Below are positions 1-7,676 of a stretch of DNA of 15,497 nucleotides, piece by piece (the stretch's first letter is position 1; each line of letters starts with the position of its first letter). The stretch is from Actinomycetota bacterium (GTDB lineage: Bacteria; Actinomycetota; Humimicrobiia; Humimicrobiales; Humimicrobiaceae). Made by a program: the position numbers and the translations under genes. The notes under the pieces are model-generated. The model was not told where the DNA came from. It made no database searches and saw only the letters and a program-made list of their open reading frames with translations. Location of the stretch: NCBI GenBank assembly GCA_016927635.1, contig JAFGMJ010000106.1:1-15497 (forward strand), read 5' to 3'.

Positions 1-42
1 ACGGAAAGCTATTCATTACTTCTTTATGATAAAATACTGTAT

Positions 43-366
43 ATGAAAATGAAAAATTTTGTGCTGCATATTTTAATAATATTAGTCATGCTTTCCTTAT
101 TTTTTATTGCCTTCAGCTGCGGCGCCGATACCATCGGAAATTCATTTTATTTTGATAATCATTACCCTGAAAAATTTGCGGTGCTTAGCCAGAATGCAAT
201 GTTAATACCCTTTTTGCCTGTTGCTCCGTCTTACCGACAAAGAGCCCTGATGCTATCGGAACTGCTTTACTATAGCAATTTTGATATCGCAGGCCTGCAG
301 GAAATATTCTGGGACCGCGCACAGGTCATGATTACTACTGAAGGCTTGCTTCATGAAAATTTCTAA
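43..366 (+). pseudogene. N-terminal fragment of a secreted endonuclease/exonuclease/phosphatase-fold protein
   Basis: The 107-residue product begins with a basic start and a hydrophobic segment (about residues 6-24) ending at Cys26, which reads as a signal peptide with an imperfect lipobox (A-F-S-C). From about residue 45 it follows the first strand and helix of the EEP fold seen in neutral sphingomyelinases and related phosphodiesterases: a V-L-S-Q-N core (Asn51), an Arg-containing helix, then D-I-A-G-L-Q-E (Glu87). In this family the Asn and Glu bind the catalytic metal. Complete EEP enzymes usually have 250 or more residues with further His and Asp residues downstream. Here TAA ends the frame soon after the LQE motif, and I see no continuation in the other frames before the next gene. 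No clear SD precedes the ATG. It is most likely a truncated remnant. A sequencing or assembly error is possible. Confidence 0.6.
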
Positions 367-407
367 TTTTTCAACATTAACTGATAAAATCTTTTTATTA
401 AATGGAT

Positions 408-413
408 TATAAT
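408..413 (+). promoter_or_regulatory. Candidate -10 box upstream of the amidohydrolase gene
   Basis: A perfect TATAAT lies 52 bp before the amidohydrolase ATG, in the short gap after the truncated gene. The SD of the amidohydrolase (GGAAAGG, 446-452) falls about 25 bp downstream of the expected transcription start. No convincing TTGACA-like -35 box is present at 16-18 bp spacing, so this rests on the -10 alone. In such AT-rich DNA a chance match is quite possible. Confidence 0.3.
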
Positions 414-459
414 ATTCTTATGTATTTTTTAATATTTGAATTAATGGAAAGGTATTGCC

Positions 460-1761
460 ATGAAAGATAAAAAGTTATTCGATGAGATAAAAGAAGCAGT
501 ATCTTCTTTACCAATTTTTGACACACATGAACATCTTATGCATGAAGAAGAGAGAAGGCAAAATGAACTGGATGTGTTTTATTTGTTCAGCCATTATGCG
601 GCATCGGACCTGGTTTCTTCAGGAATGCAGGAAAACGAGTACAGTATGCTTTTTGACCGGGAAATCAGTATTGAAAAAAGATGGAAAATATTTTCCAGGC
701 ATCTGGAAAATATAAAAAACACCTCTTACACTAAAACAATACTTGAGGCTGTAAAGGATTTGTTTGGCATTGATGACATAAATGAGACAACATATGAGCA
801 GTTATCCGGCAAGCTTGAAAATACTAAATCCATGAACTGGTATGACTATGTTCTGAATGAAGGATCAAATATTAAATTTATGGTTAATTTTATTGAAAAC
901 ATGCCGGGCATAAATAATCAAAAACCTTTAAACAGGAAAGATTCAATTGCAGTCAAGAACTTTGAAGATATTATATCCGTTTGCTGTATGGAAGATATTT
1001 TTAAATTTGAGGAAAAATATGGCGTAAATATTTACTGTTTAAAGGACTATCTTGACTTAATAGATTCAATTGTGGAGGAAAGCGCAGACCAGGGCTATAA
1101 AGTTTTAAAAATAGTAATAGCATATTTCCGGACAATAAGGTTTGATGAAACCAGCTTTTCTGATGCAGATGCAGTTTTTACAAAATTATTCAAGCTGAAG
1201 GATTACGGATTTTTTGAAAAAATAGATTTCCTTTCAAAGGATGAACTCAAACCTCTGCAGGATTATCTAGTACATTATTTAATAAAAAAAGCAATAGAGA
1301 AAAGCTGGCCGGTGCAGATACATACCGGTCTTTTAAACGGAAACAGGGGCGATGTCTCAAACACGAATCCCTGTTTTCTTATTAATCTTTTTTTGAAATA
1401 CAAAAAATGCAGGTTTGACATTTTCCATGCAGGTTTTCCATATTCTTCAGAACTCATCACTATAGCGAAACAGTTTCCAAACGTATATTTTGACTTCTGC
1501 TGGATACAACAGGTGTCTTTTGCTTTGTATGGAGAGATTTTAAACCTTGCAATTGAAACAATTCCTTCAAATAAAATATTTGCTTTTGGCGGGGATAACT
1601 TTATAGTCGAGTGCACTTACGGTTCCCAGAAAAAGGCAAGGAAAATAATATCTGACGTTCTTTATAAAAAAATAACTGAAAATTATTTCAGTTTTGACGA
1701 AGCAGTTAAATTTGCAGAAAAAATATTGTACCACAATCCGGTGGAAGTTTATTTATACTGA
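460..1761 (+). CDS. Metal-dependent amidohydrolase (Amidohydrolase_2 / COG2159-like)
   Basis: The 433-residue protein has the metal-ligand pattern of the amidohydrolase superfamily: D-T-H-E-H near the N-terminus (His23, His25), His288 in V-Q-I-H-T-G, His323 in F-H-A-G-F-P, and Asp379 in F-G-G-D-N after the last barrel strand. Between the first strand and His288 there is a long helical insert (about residues 40-260), as in uronate-isomerase-like members of the superfamily. The C-terminal helices resemble uncharacterised family members that end with an N-P-x-x-x-Y stretch. It is presumably a cytosolic hydrolase, decarboxylase or isomerase. The substrate cannot be read from the sequence. The start is well supported by GGAAAGG at 446-452, 7 bp before the ATG. 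A ZIP metal transporter follows 30 bp downstream and may be cotranscribed. Confidence 0.8.
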   Translation: MKDKKLFDEIKEAVSSLPIFDTHEHLMHEEERRQNELDVFYLFSHYAASDLVSSGMQENEYSMLFDREISIEKRWKIFSRHLENIKNTSYTKTILEAVKDLFGIDDINETTYEQLSGKLENTKSMNWYDYVLNEGSNIKFMVNFIENMPGINNQKPLNRKDSIAVKNFEDIISVCCMEDIFKFEEKYGVNIYCLKDYLDLIDSIVEESADQGYKVLKIVIAYFRTIRFDETSFSDADAVFTKLFKLKDYGFFEKIDFLSKDELKPLQDYLVHYLIKKAIEKSWPVQIHTGLLNGNRGDVSNTNPCFLINLFLKYKKCRFDIFHAGFPYSSELITIAKQFPNVYFDFCWIQQVSFALYGEILNLAIETIPSNKIFAFGGDNFIVECTYGSQKKARKIISDVLYKKITENYFSFDEAVKFAEKILYHNPVEVYLY

Positions 1762-1791
1762 TAAGTTTTATAAATTATTTTTTTTAAAATA

Positions 1792-2556
1792 ATGTTTGAT
1801 TCAGTTGCATTAAGAGCTTTGCTGGTCACAGCAATTGCAGGGCTTGCCACAACAATAGGCAGCCTTTTAGGCCTTATGGTAAAAAAGGAATCACCCAAAT
1901 TTATGTGCTCAGTGCTGGGATTTACTGCAGGCATTATGATAGGCATATCTTTTTTTGAGATGCTGCCATCCTCATTTGAAGAAATAGGATTTTTAAAAGC
2001 GTCCCTTGCCTTTGTTGGAGGTTTTATATTTATCTTTGCAATAGATTTTTTTATTCCGCATGAATATATCGGCCAGACAGAAAGAATAACAGAAAATACA
2101 AACCAGAAGCTGCTTCGTACCGGTATTTTTGTAGCGCTTGGTATAGGTATTCATAACCTACCAGAGGGCATGGCCACTTTTTACAGCTTTCTTTCAGACG
2201 AAAAAATAGGAATAGCAATTGCTGTTGCAGTAGCTATTCATAATATTCCTGAAGGTATTGCGGTATCTTCACCCATATATAAAGCAACAGGCAGCAGAAA
2301 AAAAGCTTTTTTATACTCATTTCTTTCAGGCGTTGCAGAACCTGTAGGAGCAATTGCCACTGCACTTTTTTTACTCCCTTTCTTAAATGCAGCCGTCCTT
2401 GGATATATACTTGCAGCAATTTCAGGTATTATGACTTTTATATCTATAGATGAACTGGTTCCGGTGTCCATATCTTACGGGTACAGCCATCTTCCAATTC
2501 TAAGTTTTCTTGCAGGCATTATAGTCATGATTGCAAGCCTGTTTCTTCTTAACTAA
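1792..2556 (+). CDS. zupT: ZIP-family divalent metal transporter, ZupT-like
   Basis: This 254-residue protein is very hydrophobic, with about eight membrane segments, and matches the bacterial ZupT type in length and motifs. Two H-N-x-P-E-G motifs mark the metal path in the fourth and fifth helices: His121 (H-N-L-P-E-G) and His150 (H-N-I-P-E-G). Glu183 lies in A-E-P-V-G-A, also conserved in the family. ZIP carriers bring zinc, iron or manganese into the cytoplasm. The preferred ion is not evident here. The ATG has no recognisable SD, since the upstream bases are almost only A and T, and an in-frame TAA at 1771 rules out a longer form. It follows the amidohydrolase by 30 bp in the same direction, so cotranscription is likely. 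Confidence in the family is high; the symbol is by similarity only. Confidence 0.88.
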   Translation: MFDSVALRALLVTAIAGLATTIGSLLGLMVKKESPKFMCSVLGFTAGIMIGISFFEMLPSSFEEIGFLKASLAFVGGFIFIFAIDFFIPHEYIGQTERITENTNQKLLRTGIFVALGIGIHNLPEGMATFYSFLSDEKIGIAIAVAVAIHNIPEGIAVSSPIYKATGSRKKAFLYSFLSGVAEPVGAIATALFLLPFLNAAVLGYILAAISGIMTFISIDELVPVSISYGYSHLPILSFLAGIIVMIASLFLLN

Positions 2557-2972
2557 AATCACAGTGGGCCTGCTGTTATTAAGCATCCCCAACAGCTTCA
2601 TAAGCATTTACCGGTATGCTTTATCCATGGGACTATCTGCATTATTCATTTAAAACTCCATCAAGCAGTTAAAAAAATTTTATATTTTCTGCAAGTAATC
2701 CTACAACTATGGCGGGTTATTGTCTGAATAAAATCCTTCGCTGCAGAAATTAAATTATGTTTTTTCCTGGCTGAATGTTTAATATTGGCACATGTTTTTG
2801 TATAATAGCGTAATATTTGTGATGAATTATCTTTTAAGGTATAAGCGAGCTTCAAATGGCAAGGTTTTAATGGCAGGAATGTGGCATTGGCTGAAATAAA
2901 AAAGTTAAACTATTGCGTTAACCATTATTAAATATAAAACTTTTCTCCAGTTTCAGTTGTGGGGAATTTTAA
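2557..2972. other. Gene-free stretch of about 416 bp between zupT and the acetyltransferase
   Basis: I see no convincing gene here. Just after the zupT stop, 2561-2576 can fold into ACAGTG-GGCC-TGCTGT (two G-U pairs), but only a few T follow, so it would be a weak terminator. AAGCAT (2602-2607) pairs with ATGCTT (2616-2621). TTTCTGCA (2686-2693) and TGCAGAAA (2742-2749) form 8-bp arms around a 48-nt loop. A TATAAT occurs at 2801-2806 without a good -35. Short reading frames on both strands lack an SD and any recognisable sequence. The stretch may hold the promoter of the downstream operon and perhaps decayed coding DNA. Confidence 0.5.
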
Positions 2973-3458
2973 ATGGCATATGAAAATATAAATATAAGGC
3001 TTGCACGCAAAAAAGACTGTGGCCTGCTTTTAGATTTTATAAAAGAGCTTGCTCTGTATGAGAAACGCCTTGAAAGCGTTAAAGCAACCAGGGAAGATAT
3101 TCGCGACATTGTTTTTAAAAGAAAGATAGGCCGGGCCATAATTGCTGAATATGAAAAAAATGCAGCTGGATTTGCACTTTTTTTCTACAATATTTCAACT
3201 TTTGAGGGAAAATGCGGAATATATGTAGAGGATATGTTTGTAAAACAAGACATGCGAAACAGGGGTATTGGTAAAAAAATGTTTGCATTTCTTGCAAAGC
3301 ATGCAATTGAAAATGGATGCAACCGCATCGAATGGACTGTACTTAAATGGAACAAACCGTCTATTGATTTTTATAAAAGACTTGGGGCTGAACCCAAAGA
3401 TGAATGGGATATATTCAAAATAAGCGGCAAAGCCCTGGAAAGGCTGGCATGGAAGTAA
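2973..3458 (+). CDS. GNAT N-acetyltransferase, diamine (SSAT-like) type
   Basis: The 161-residue single-domain GNAT protein uses acetyl-CoA to acetylate an amine. The pyrophosphate-binding loop is visible as R-N-R-G-I-G-K (Arg95 to Gly100) after the strand ending E-D-M-F-V. The layout is that of the spermidine/spermine or thialysine acetyltransferase group: I-R-L-A near the N-terminus, E-L-A-L-Y-E in the first helix, G-F-A-L-F-F-Y-N-I-S-T-F in the central strands, and W-T-V-L-K-W-N-K-P-S-I-D-F-Y-K-R-L-G-A near the end. A polyamine or related small amine is therefore the likely substrate, by family only. GGGGAA (2961-2966), 6 bp before the ATG, supports this start. The next gene begins inside the last codons of this one. 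Confidence 0.85.
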   Translation: MAYENINIRLARKKDCGLLLDFIKELALYEKRLESVKATREDIRDIVFKRKIGRAIIAEYEKNAAGFALFFYNISTFEGKCGIYVEDMFVKQDMRNRGIGKKMFAFLAKHAIENGCNRIEWTVLKWNKPSIDFYKRLGAEPKDEWDIFKISGKALERLAWK

Positions 3459-4153
3459 TACCTGCAAGAATTTTTAACCTGCTCTATATTTATATAGACA
3501 TAGCCTGGCTTATCATATTGCTTATAATACTTATATTTGCAAAAAAGTACATGGCAGCAATTGCAGGCGCTGTGGGTGCCATAATATACTTTATTGTGGA
3601 TTATGGCATTTTTTATCTTGCACTGGGCACAAGAACTGTCGAAGGGGCAAATACTGCGGCACTTCTTTTTTGGCTCAGCGCCAGTTATGGCTTTACCAAT
3701 TTTGCCTGGATATGGCTATGGCTTGACAGGGACGGCCATGCGCTTGAATGGTCTGTATTGATAATTTCCGCCTGGTTTGCAACAGCGCTTTTAAGCCAGA
3801 ATTTTGGTGCAGGCTTTCCTTTGATATCAATACAGAGGGGCACAGCCTCATACCATGGAGTGATGGCGCTACTTATGTTTGCAGGTTATGCAATCCTTAT
3901 AATATATAATTTAAAAAACAGGGAAAAAAAGGATAAGAAATTCAATATATTATGGATACTTGCTATAGGAATACTTGTACAGTTTTCATGGGAAGCCGTG
4001 CTTCTTGTTACCGGTATACGTGCAACCGCTATAATGCCTCTTATAGTCAATTCATTAATTGAAACAAATATGGGGCTGCCGTTTATTTTTCTTATTCACC
4101 GCACTTTATCGTCAAGATTCAGTGAAGAACTGAAAAGAAAAGGCAGCATTTAA
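3449..4153 (+). CDS. Polytopic membrane protein of unknown function
   Basis: I do not recognise this 234-residue protein. It has about seven hydrophobic helices (roughly residues 9-31, 35-58, 70-92, 98-116, 131-153, 166-187 and 192-213) and a basic C-terminal tail that should be cytoplasmic. Helix 3 is rich in aromatics (F-A-W-I-W-L-W-L) and is followed by D-R-D-G. There is no transporter or enzyme motif I can name. I chose the ATG at 3449 over an upstream ATG at 3404: GGAAAGG (3437-3443) sits just before it, and the longer form would only add residues that overlap the acetyltransferase. The start overlaps the acetyltransferase stop by 10 bp (ATGGAAGTAA), which implies translational coupling and suggests a shared role. 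Confidence 0.75.
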   Translation: MEVIPARIFNLLYIYIDIAWLIILLIILIFAKKYMAAIAGAVGAIIYFIVDYGIFYLALGTRTVEGANTAALLFWLSASYGFTNFAWIWLWLDRDGHALEWSVLIISAWFATALLSQNFGAGFPLISIQRGTASYHGVMALLMFAGYAILIIYNLKNREKKDKKFNILWILAIGILVQFSWEAVLLVTGIRATAIMPLIVNSLIETNMGLPFIFLIHRTLSSRFSEELKRKGSI

Positions 4154-4198
4154 AAAATCTTTTTTTTAGTAAAATAGTAAAACAGTCAAAGGATATTG

Positions 4199-5083
4199 AT
4201 GATAATTGCACTCAGCACTCTTCTATACATTGATGAAAAAGTTAAAGGCGGAATTGATTTTAAAGAGATCTGCAGCACTGGCATTAAAAATGTAGAACTT
4301 TCTTTTCCGGTTCATGCAAACCAGCAGGTACTGGACGGGTTGAGCAGTTTTGGCCTTAAAGTGTTTTCGGCTCATGCTGATTTTATATACATGGACATTT
4401 CAAGCAGTGACAGGAAAATAAGAGAAAAAAGCATAAATATAATAAAAGAAAGGATAGCGTTTTTAAAAAAAGCTAAAGGCAGCATAATGGTTGTCCATCC
4501 TGGTGATTTTTATAATACCCAAAAAGAAAAGAAATCAAGAATAGGTTTTTCAGTCGAAAGTGCATATGAAATAGCTTTATTTGCACAAAAATTTGGCATA
4601 AGGATTGCCCTGGAAAACATGCCTAACAGTTTTACCGGTGACCTTCCTGAAGATCTTATGGATATTGTTTCAAGAGTCAGAAAGAGGCTGGGTGATGAGC
4701 ATACAGTTGGCATCTGTCTTGATACCGGACATGCTTTCCTGACAAATACTCTTGAAATATTTTTAAATGATTGTTTTGATGAAATAATCACAATGCACAT
4801 ACATGATAACATGGGAGATATAAACAGGGATTACAGGTATGCCATGGATGACAGGCATATGGTTCCAGGCAAAGGACTTATAGACTGGGACAGATTTATG
4901 TCTGCAGTCAAAAACAGCTACAAGGGTGGCTTTGTATTTGAAGTAGAGCTGCAAAAAACCAGCAGGAACACTGCAGAGGCTATAAATGATTTAAGCATCT
5001 TTGTTAAAAGGGCATTTAAAGGAAGCTGGCCATCTATTTTGAATAAAGATCTTCAAAGGAAATACCCCTCACCTTATAAATAA
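4199..5083 (+). CDS. Sugar phosphate isomerase/epimerase-like TIM barrel (AP_endonuc_2 family)
   Basis: The 294-residue cytosolic TIM barrel carries the divalent-metal ligand series of the xylose-isomerase-like / endonuclease IV-like family: His59 (S-A-H-A-D), His100 (V-V-H-P-G-D), Glu139 (A-L-E-N-M), Asp175 and His178 (C-L-D-T-G-H), His200 and His202 (M-H-I-H-D-N), and Glu248 (F-E-V-E). A substrate-loop motif H-M-V-P-G-K-G precedes the last strands. Family members include sugar isomerases, inosose dehydratases and endonuclease IV. The specific reaction cannot be told from the sequence. Start: AAAGG at 4188-4192 is placed 6 bp before the ATG at 4199, and the TTG immediately upstream is less likely. 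The gene follows the membrane protein by 45 bp, probably in one operon. Its last 50 bp overlap the 3' end of the convergent lipoprotein gene. Confidence 0.82.
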   Translation: MIIALSTLLYIDEKVKGGIDFKEICSTGIKNVELSFPVHANQQVLDGLSSFGLKVFSAHADFIYMDISSSDRKIREKSINIIKERIAFLKKAKGSIMVVHPGDFYNTQKEKKSRIGFSVESAYEIALFAQKFGIRIALENMPNSFTGDLPEDLMDIVSRVRKRLGDEHTVGICLDTGHAFLTNTLEIFLNDCFDEIITMHIHDNMGDINRDYRYAMDDRHMVPGKGLIDWDRFMSAVKNSYKGGFVFEVELQKTSRNTAEAINDLSIFVKRAFKGSWPSILNKDLQRKYPSPYK

Positions 5084-7667
5084 GCTTCTGTTCAACGTCA
5101 GGCGGTTCTGCTCCATCCCATTTGTACTTGAAGCCGTCATAATAATAACTGCTCCAGTCCATTGTCATGCTTTCATACAGAAAACTTGTACCTTTTTCAG
5201 TGGCAAGATTCATATAAAAATCAGTATCCATGAATCCCTCCTCCTGTGTTATATCTACAGGTATCCATCCATACCCGGGAAGCTTAAGCTCAACCCAGGC
5301 GTGGCCTATATCTATTTCCTGGTTTTCTTCTTTCATTATAAGAGCAGAAGGTATGCCTGCGGCAACCCTTGAAGGTATTCCTGCAGCCCGCAGCATTGCC
5401 ACGTAAAGAATGGCATAGTCAGCGCAGACTCCCTTACCGGTTTTTAATATTTCAGATGCGCTCATGAATTCATACTCCCTGTCGTTTGCCCTTGGGAAAT
5501 CATAATAAAGCTTGGATGTGATGTAATTATAAATTTTTTTGGCTTTTAAAACAGGGTCTTTTTCACTGCCTGCAGCTTTTATCACTGCATCTGTAATAAT
5601 AGGACTGTCAATATCTATAAAAAGATCCTCTCCTGTATAATCCTTTAAATCTCTGTCACCCGGTTCATAATCAATATCCATGGATTCTATTTGTTTAAAA
5701 TCATATTCATACATGGTCACTTCATTTACAAGGCTTACGCTTAACTGTTCGCCTTTTGAAAGACTCTTATCACTTCCCAGCTCAAAGTGTGTTAAAAGAT
5801 TAAAACTCTGGTCAAAAACTTCATTTACAACCGGTAAACTGGCCGTAATCTTTTTGACAGTCTGGTAAGGATAAAATGTCTGCGGGGTACGCAAATAGCA
5901 CTCAAGGTTTTTTACAGGCACACTGCCATTATTTACAATTAGACATTCTATTATTACGCTGAAATCATGCTGCCTGATGGGGTTTATGACAATTTCCTGT
6001 TCCTTTATTTCAATATTTACAGTTTTTTTACCTGAAAGCTCGCCATCTGAAACTGTCAGGCTTACCTGGTATTTACCGGGTTTTTCAAAAAGGCAAAGTA
6101 ACTGGTCATCCTTTTCATTGATTTCAGATTTCAAGTAAATCTCATCAAAGTAATCCCCAATGACAAATTCGTCATTTTCATCTGTTATATCAATGTTGTT
6201 TACTTCCCAAAAATAGTACAGGTCATTGCCTTCAGGATCATAGGAATCAGCGGCAGACAAATAGACCGGGTTAGATTTTTTAAATGTGCCCTCGGACAAT
6301 TCATCTCCCCAAATATCTATTTCTGCAACAGGACTATGGTTGTCTCCCTGCTCTCCGTCTACAATCGTGCCCTGGCCCGGTTCTTTTTTCTGCAGGCTCA
6401 ATATTAATATTCCATTGAAACCATCAGCTATATAACCGTAATTTCCGTCAACTGCTATATCATAAGAGTTCCCGTTTGTGCTTATGGAGGTTGTTATTGC
6501 AGGATTATTGACATCACTTATATTTATTACACTTACACCGCCCTCATTATTGGAAACAAGAAGAAAATCATCCTTGATATCGATTTCCCATGCACCTCCG
6601 GGTATTTTGCATTTGCCAAGATTTTTTAGGTTATCAGGTATTGTAATATCAATTATCTGCAGCATGCTGTCTTTGTAATCTTCTATATCAGCATCATATA
6701 TGCTGCTTGTAAGGTAGGCGTAATTTCCCCTTGCATATACTGACCAGGAATTTGCCGGAACTTCACATGCGCCGGCAACAAATGGATTTTTCCTGTCAGA
6801 CACGTCCACAGCAAAAAAACTGCTCTTGTCTGTGTATTCTTTCTCTGTAAAATCATAATAAGTATTATTGATATAAGCAAAGTCGCCCTGTACAAAAATT
6901 CCATTGGGCTGCCCTTCAATATTGCAATATCCGGTAAGAGAAGGCTTTGTCCTGTCTTTGATGTCAATTATTTCAAGCCTGCTCTCAAGACTGTCATCAT
7001 AATATTGCGTTGCATTAAGATAAGCATAATCCCCATCGATAAAAAGGCCCTGCACGGATTTTTCGCTATCCGTTCCGGATACATAATCCCCAACTACAAC
7101 CGGGTTTTTTTTATCGCTTATGTCTACTATTTTAAAACCGCATATGCTGTATACATCCGGATTGTTTGAATTGCTGTCCTGCCCTTCCTGGAGCTGGTCC
7201 TCCTGGCCAGTTTTTGCGCTTATCCAATCTGTATAAGAAATATACGCGTACTTGCCCTGAAGTATGACTATATTTGCAGCATTTATACCCTGGCATTTGC
7301 CTGTGATTTCAGGATTGGCTTTATCGCTTATATCTATTATAAATAATATCCCCAAATCATTTGTAAGATATGCATATCCCCCAAAAGCTTTAACATCAAT
7401 TGCCTGGCCCGGTATTTTAAGTTTTGAGACTACCTCAAGATAAGGTTCCTGAAGCGGATTTGACTCTTCAGGAACAGTTTCAGCAGTCTCAGTTTCTGCA
7501 GGCGCCGTTGAAGCTGGCTTGACTGATTCAGTTTCGCCCCCGTTAAATGCAAAATCATAATTTAGATTAAAACAGCAACCTGTAAGCGAGAGCGTAGACA
7601 TTAAAATGATTAAAAGTGCAGAAACTACAATTATTCGGATTCTTTTATGAATTTTTAAAAACTGCAT
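5034..7667 (-). CDS. Large surface lipoprotein: LVIVD beta-propeller, PKD-like domain and transglutaminase domain
   Basis: The 877-residue protein begins with a basic, hydrophobic signal and a clean lipobox (L-T-G-C, Cys31), so it should be an anchored lipoprotein. A Glu/Thr/Pro/Ala linker follows (about 34-72). Residues about 77-430 hold seven repeats with G-x-Y-A-Y-L and V-D-I-S-D-x-x-N-P signatures, the LVIVD repeat, enough for a seven-bladed propeller. From about 445 to 555 is a PKD-like beta domain (S-Y-D-P-E-G-N, then G-K-Y-Q-V-S-L-T-V-S-D-G). An unassigned beta-rich segment leads to a transglutaminase-like domain (about 705-815) with Cys748 (G-K-G-V-C-A-D-Y), His789 (G-H-A-W-V-E-L) and Asp805 (I-P-V-D-I-T), the full catalytic triad. 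It could be a protease, amidase or crosslinking enzyme outside the cell. No SD is seen; the ATG follows the zinc-ribbon stop by 9 nt, so translation may be coupled. Confidence 0.85.
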   Translation of the reverse strand: MQFLKIHKRIRIIVVSALLIILMSTLSLTGCCFNLNYDFAFNGGETESVKPASTAPAETETAETVPEESNPLQEPYLEVVSKLKIPGQAIDVKAFGGYAYLTNDLGILFIIDISDKANPEITGKCQGINAANIVILQGKYAYISYTDWISAKTGQEDQLQEGQDSNSNNPDVYSICGFKIVDISDKKNPVVVGDYVSGTDSEKSVQGLFIDGDYAYLNATQYYDDSLESRLEIIDIKDRTKPSLTGYCNIEGQPNGIFVQGDFAYINNTYYDFTEKEYTDKSSFFAVDVSDRKNPFVAGACEVPANSWSVYARGNYAYLTSSIYDADIEDYKDSMLQIIDITIPDNLKNLGKCKIPGGAWEIDIKDDFLLVSNNEGGVSVINISDVNNPAITTSISTNGNSYDIAVDGNYGYIADGFNGILILSLQKKEPGQGTIVDGEQGDNHSPVAEIDIWGDELSEGTFKKSNPVYLSAADSYDPEGNDLYYFWEVNNIDITDENDEFVIGDYFDEIYLKSEINEKDDQLLCLFEKPGKYQVSLTVSDGELSGKKTVNIEIKEQEIVINPIRQHDFSVIIECLIVNNGSVPVKNLECYLRTPQTFYPYQTVKKITASLPVVNEVFDQSFNLLTHFELGSDKSLSKGEQLSVSLVNEVTMYEYDFKQIESMDIDYEPGDRDLKDYTGEDLFIDIDSPIITDAVIKAAGSEKDPVLKAKKIYNYITSKLYYDFPRANDREYEFMSASEILKTGKGVCADYAILYVAMLRAAGIPSRVAAGIPSALIMKEENQEIDIGHAWVELKLPGYGWIPVDITQEEGFMDTDFYMNLATEKGTSFLYESMTMDWSSYYYDGFKYKWDGAEPPDVEQKLIYKVRGISFEDLYSK

Positions 7668-7676
7668 GGTTTAATT

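Noticed and set aside
2785-2803. Sigma-54-like promoter (TTGGCAC followed by TTTTTGTA)
   Set aside because: The spacing to the second element is off by one and the essential GC is missing; sigma-54 spacing is strict and there is no activator gene nearby.
2661-2855. 64-codon - strand frame in the same gap
   Set aside because: No SD, unusual composition with many Lys and Cys, and opposite to all neighbours; looks like chance.
2822-2899. Short + strand frame of 25 codons in the gap before the acetyltransferase
   Set aside because: No SD, no recognisable sequence, and no continuation into the next gene.
3404-3448. Longer form of the membrane protein starting at 3404
   Set aside because: It would only add residues overlapping the acetyltransferase, while the ATG at 3449 has a properly placed SD.
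4196-4198. TTG start for the TIM-barrel protein
   Set aside because: The adjacent ATG at 4199 is better placed relative to AAAGG and is the stronger start codon.
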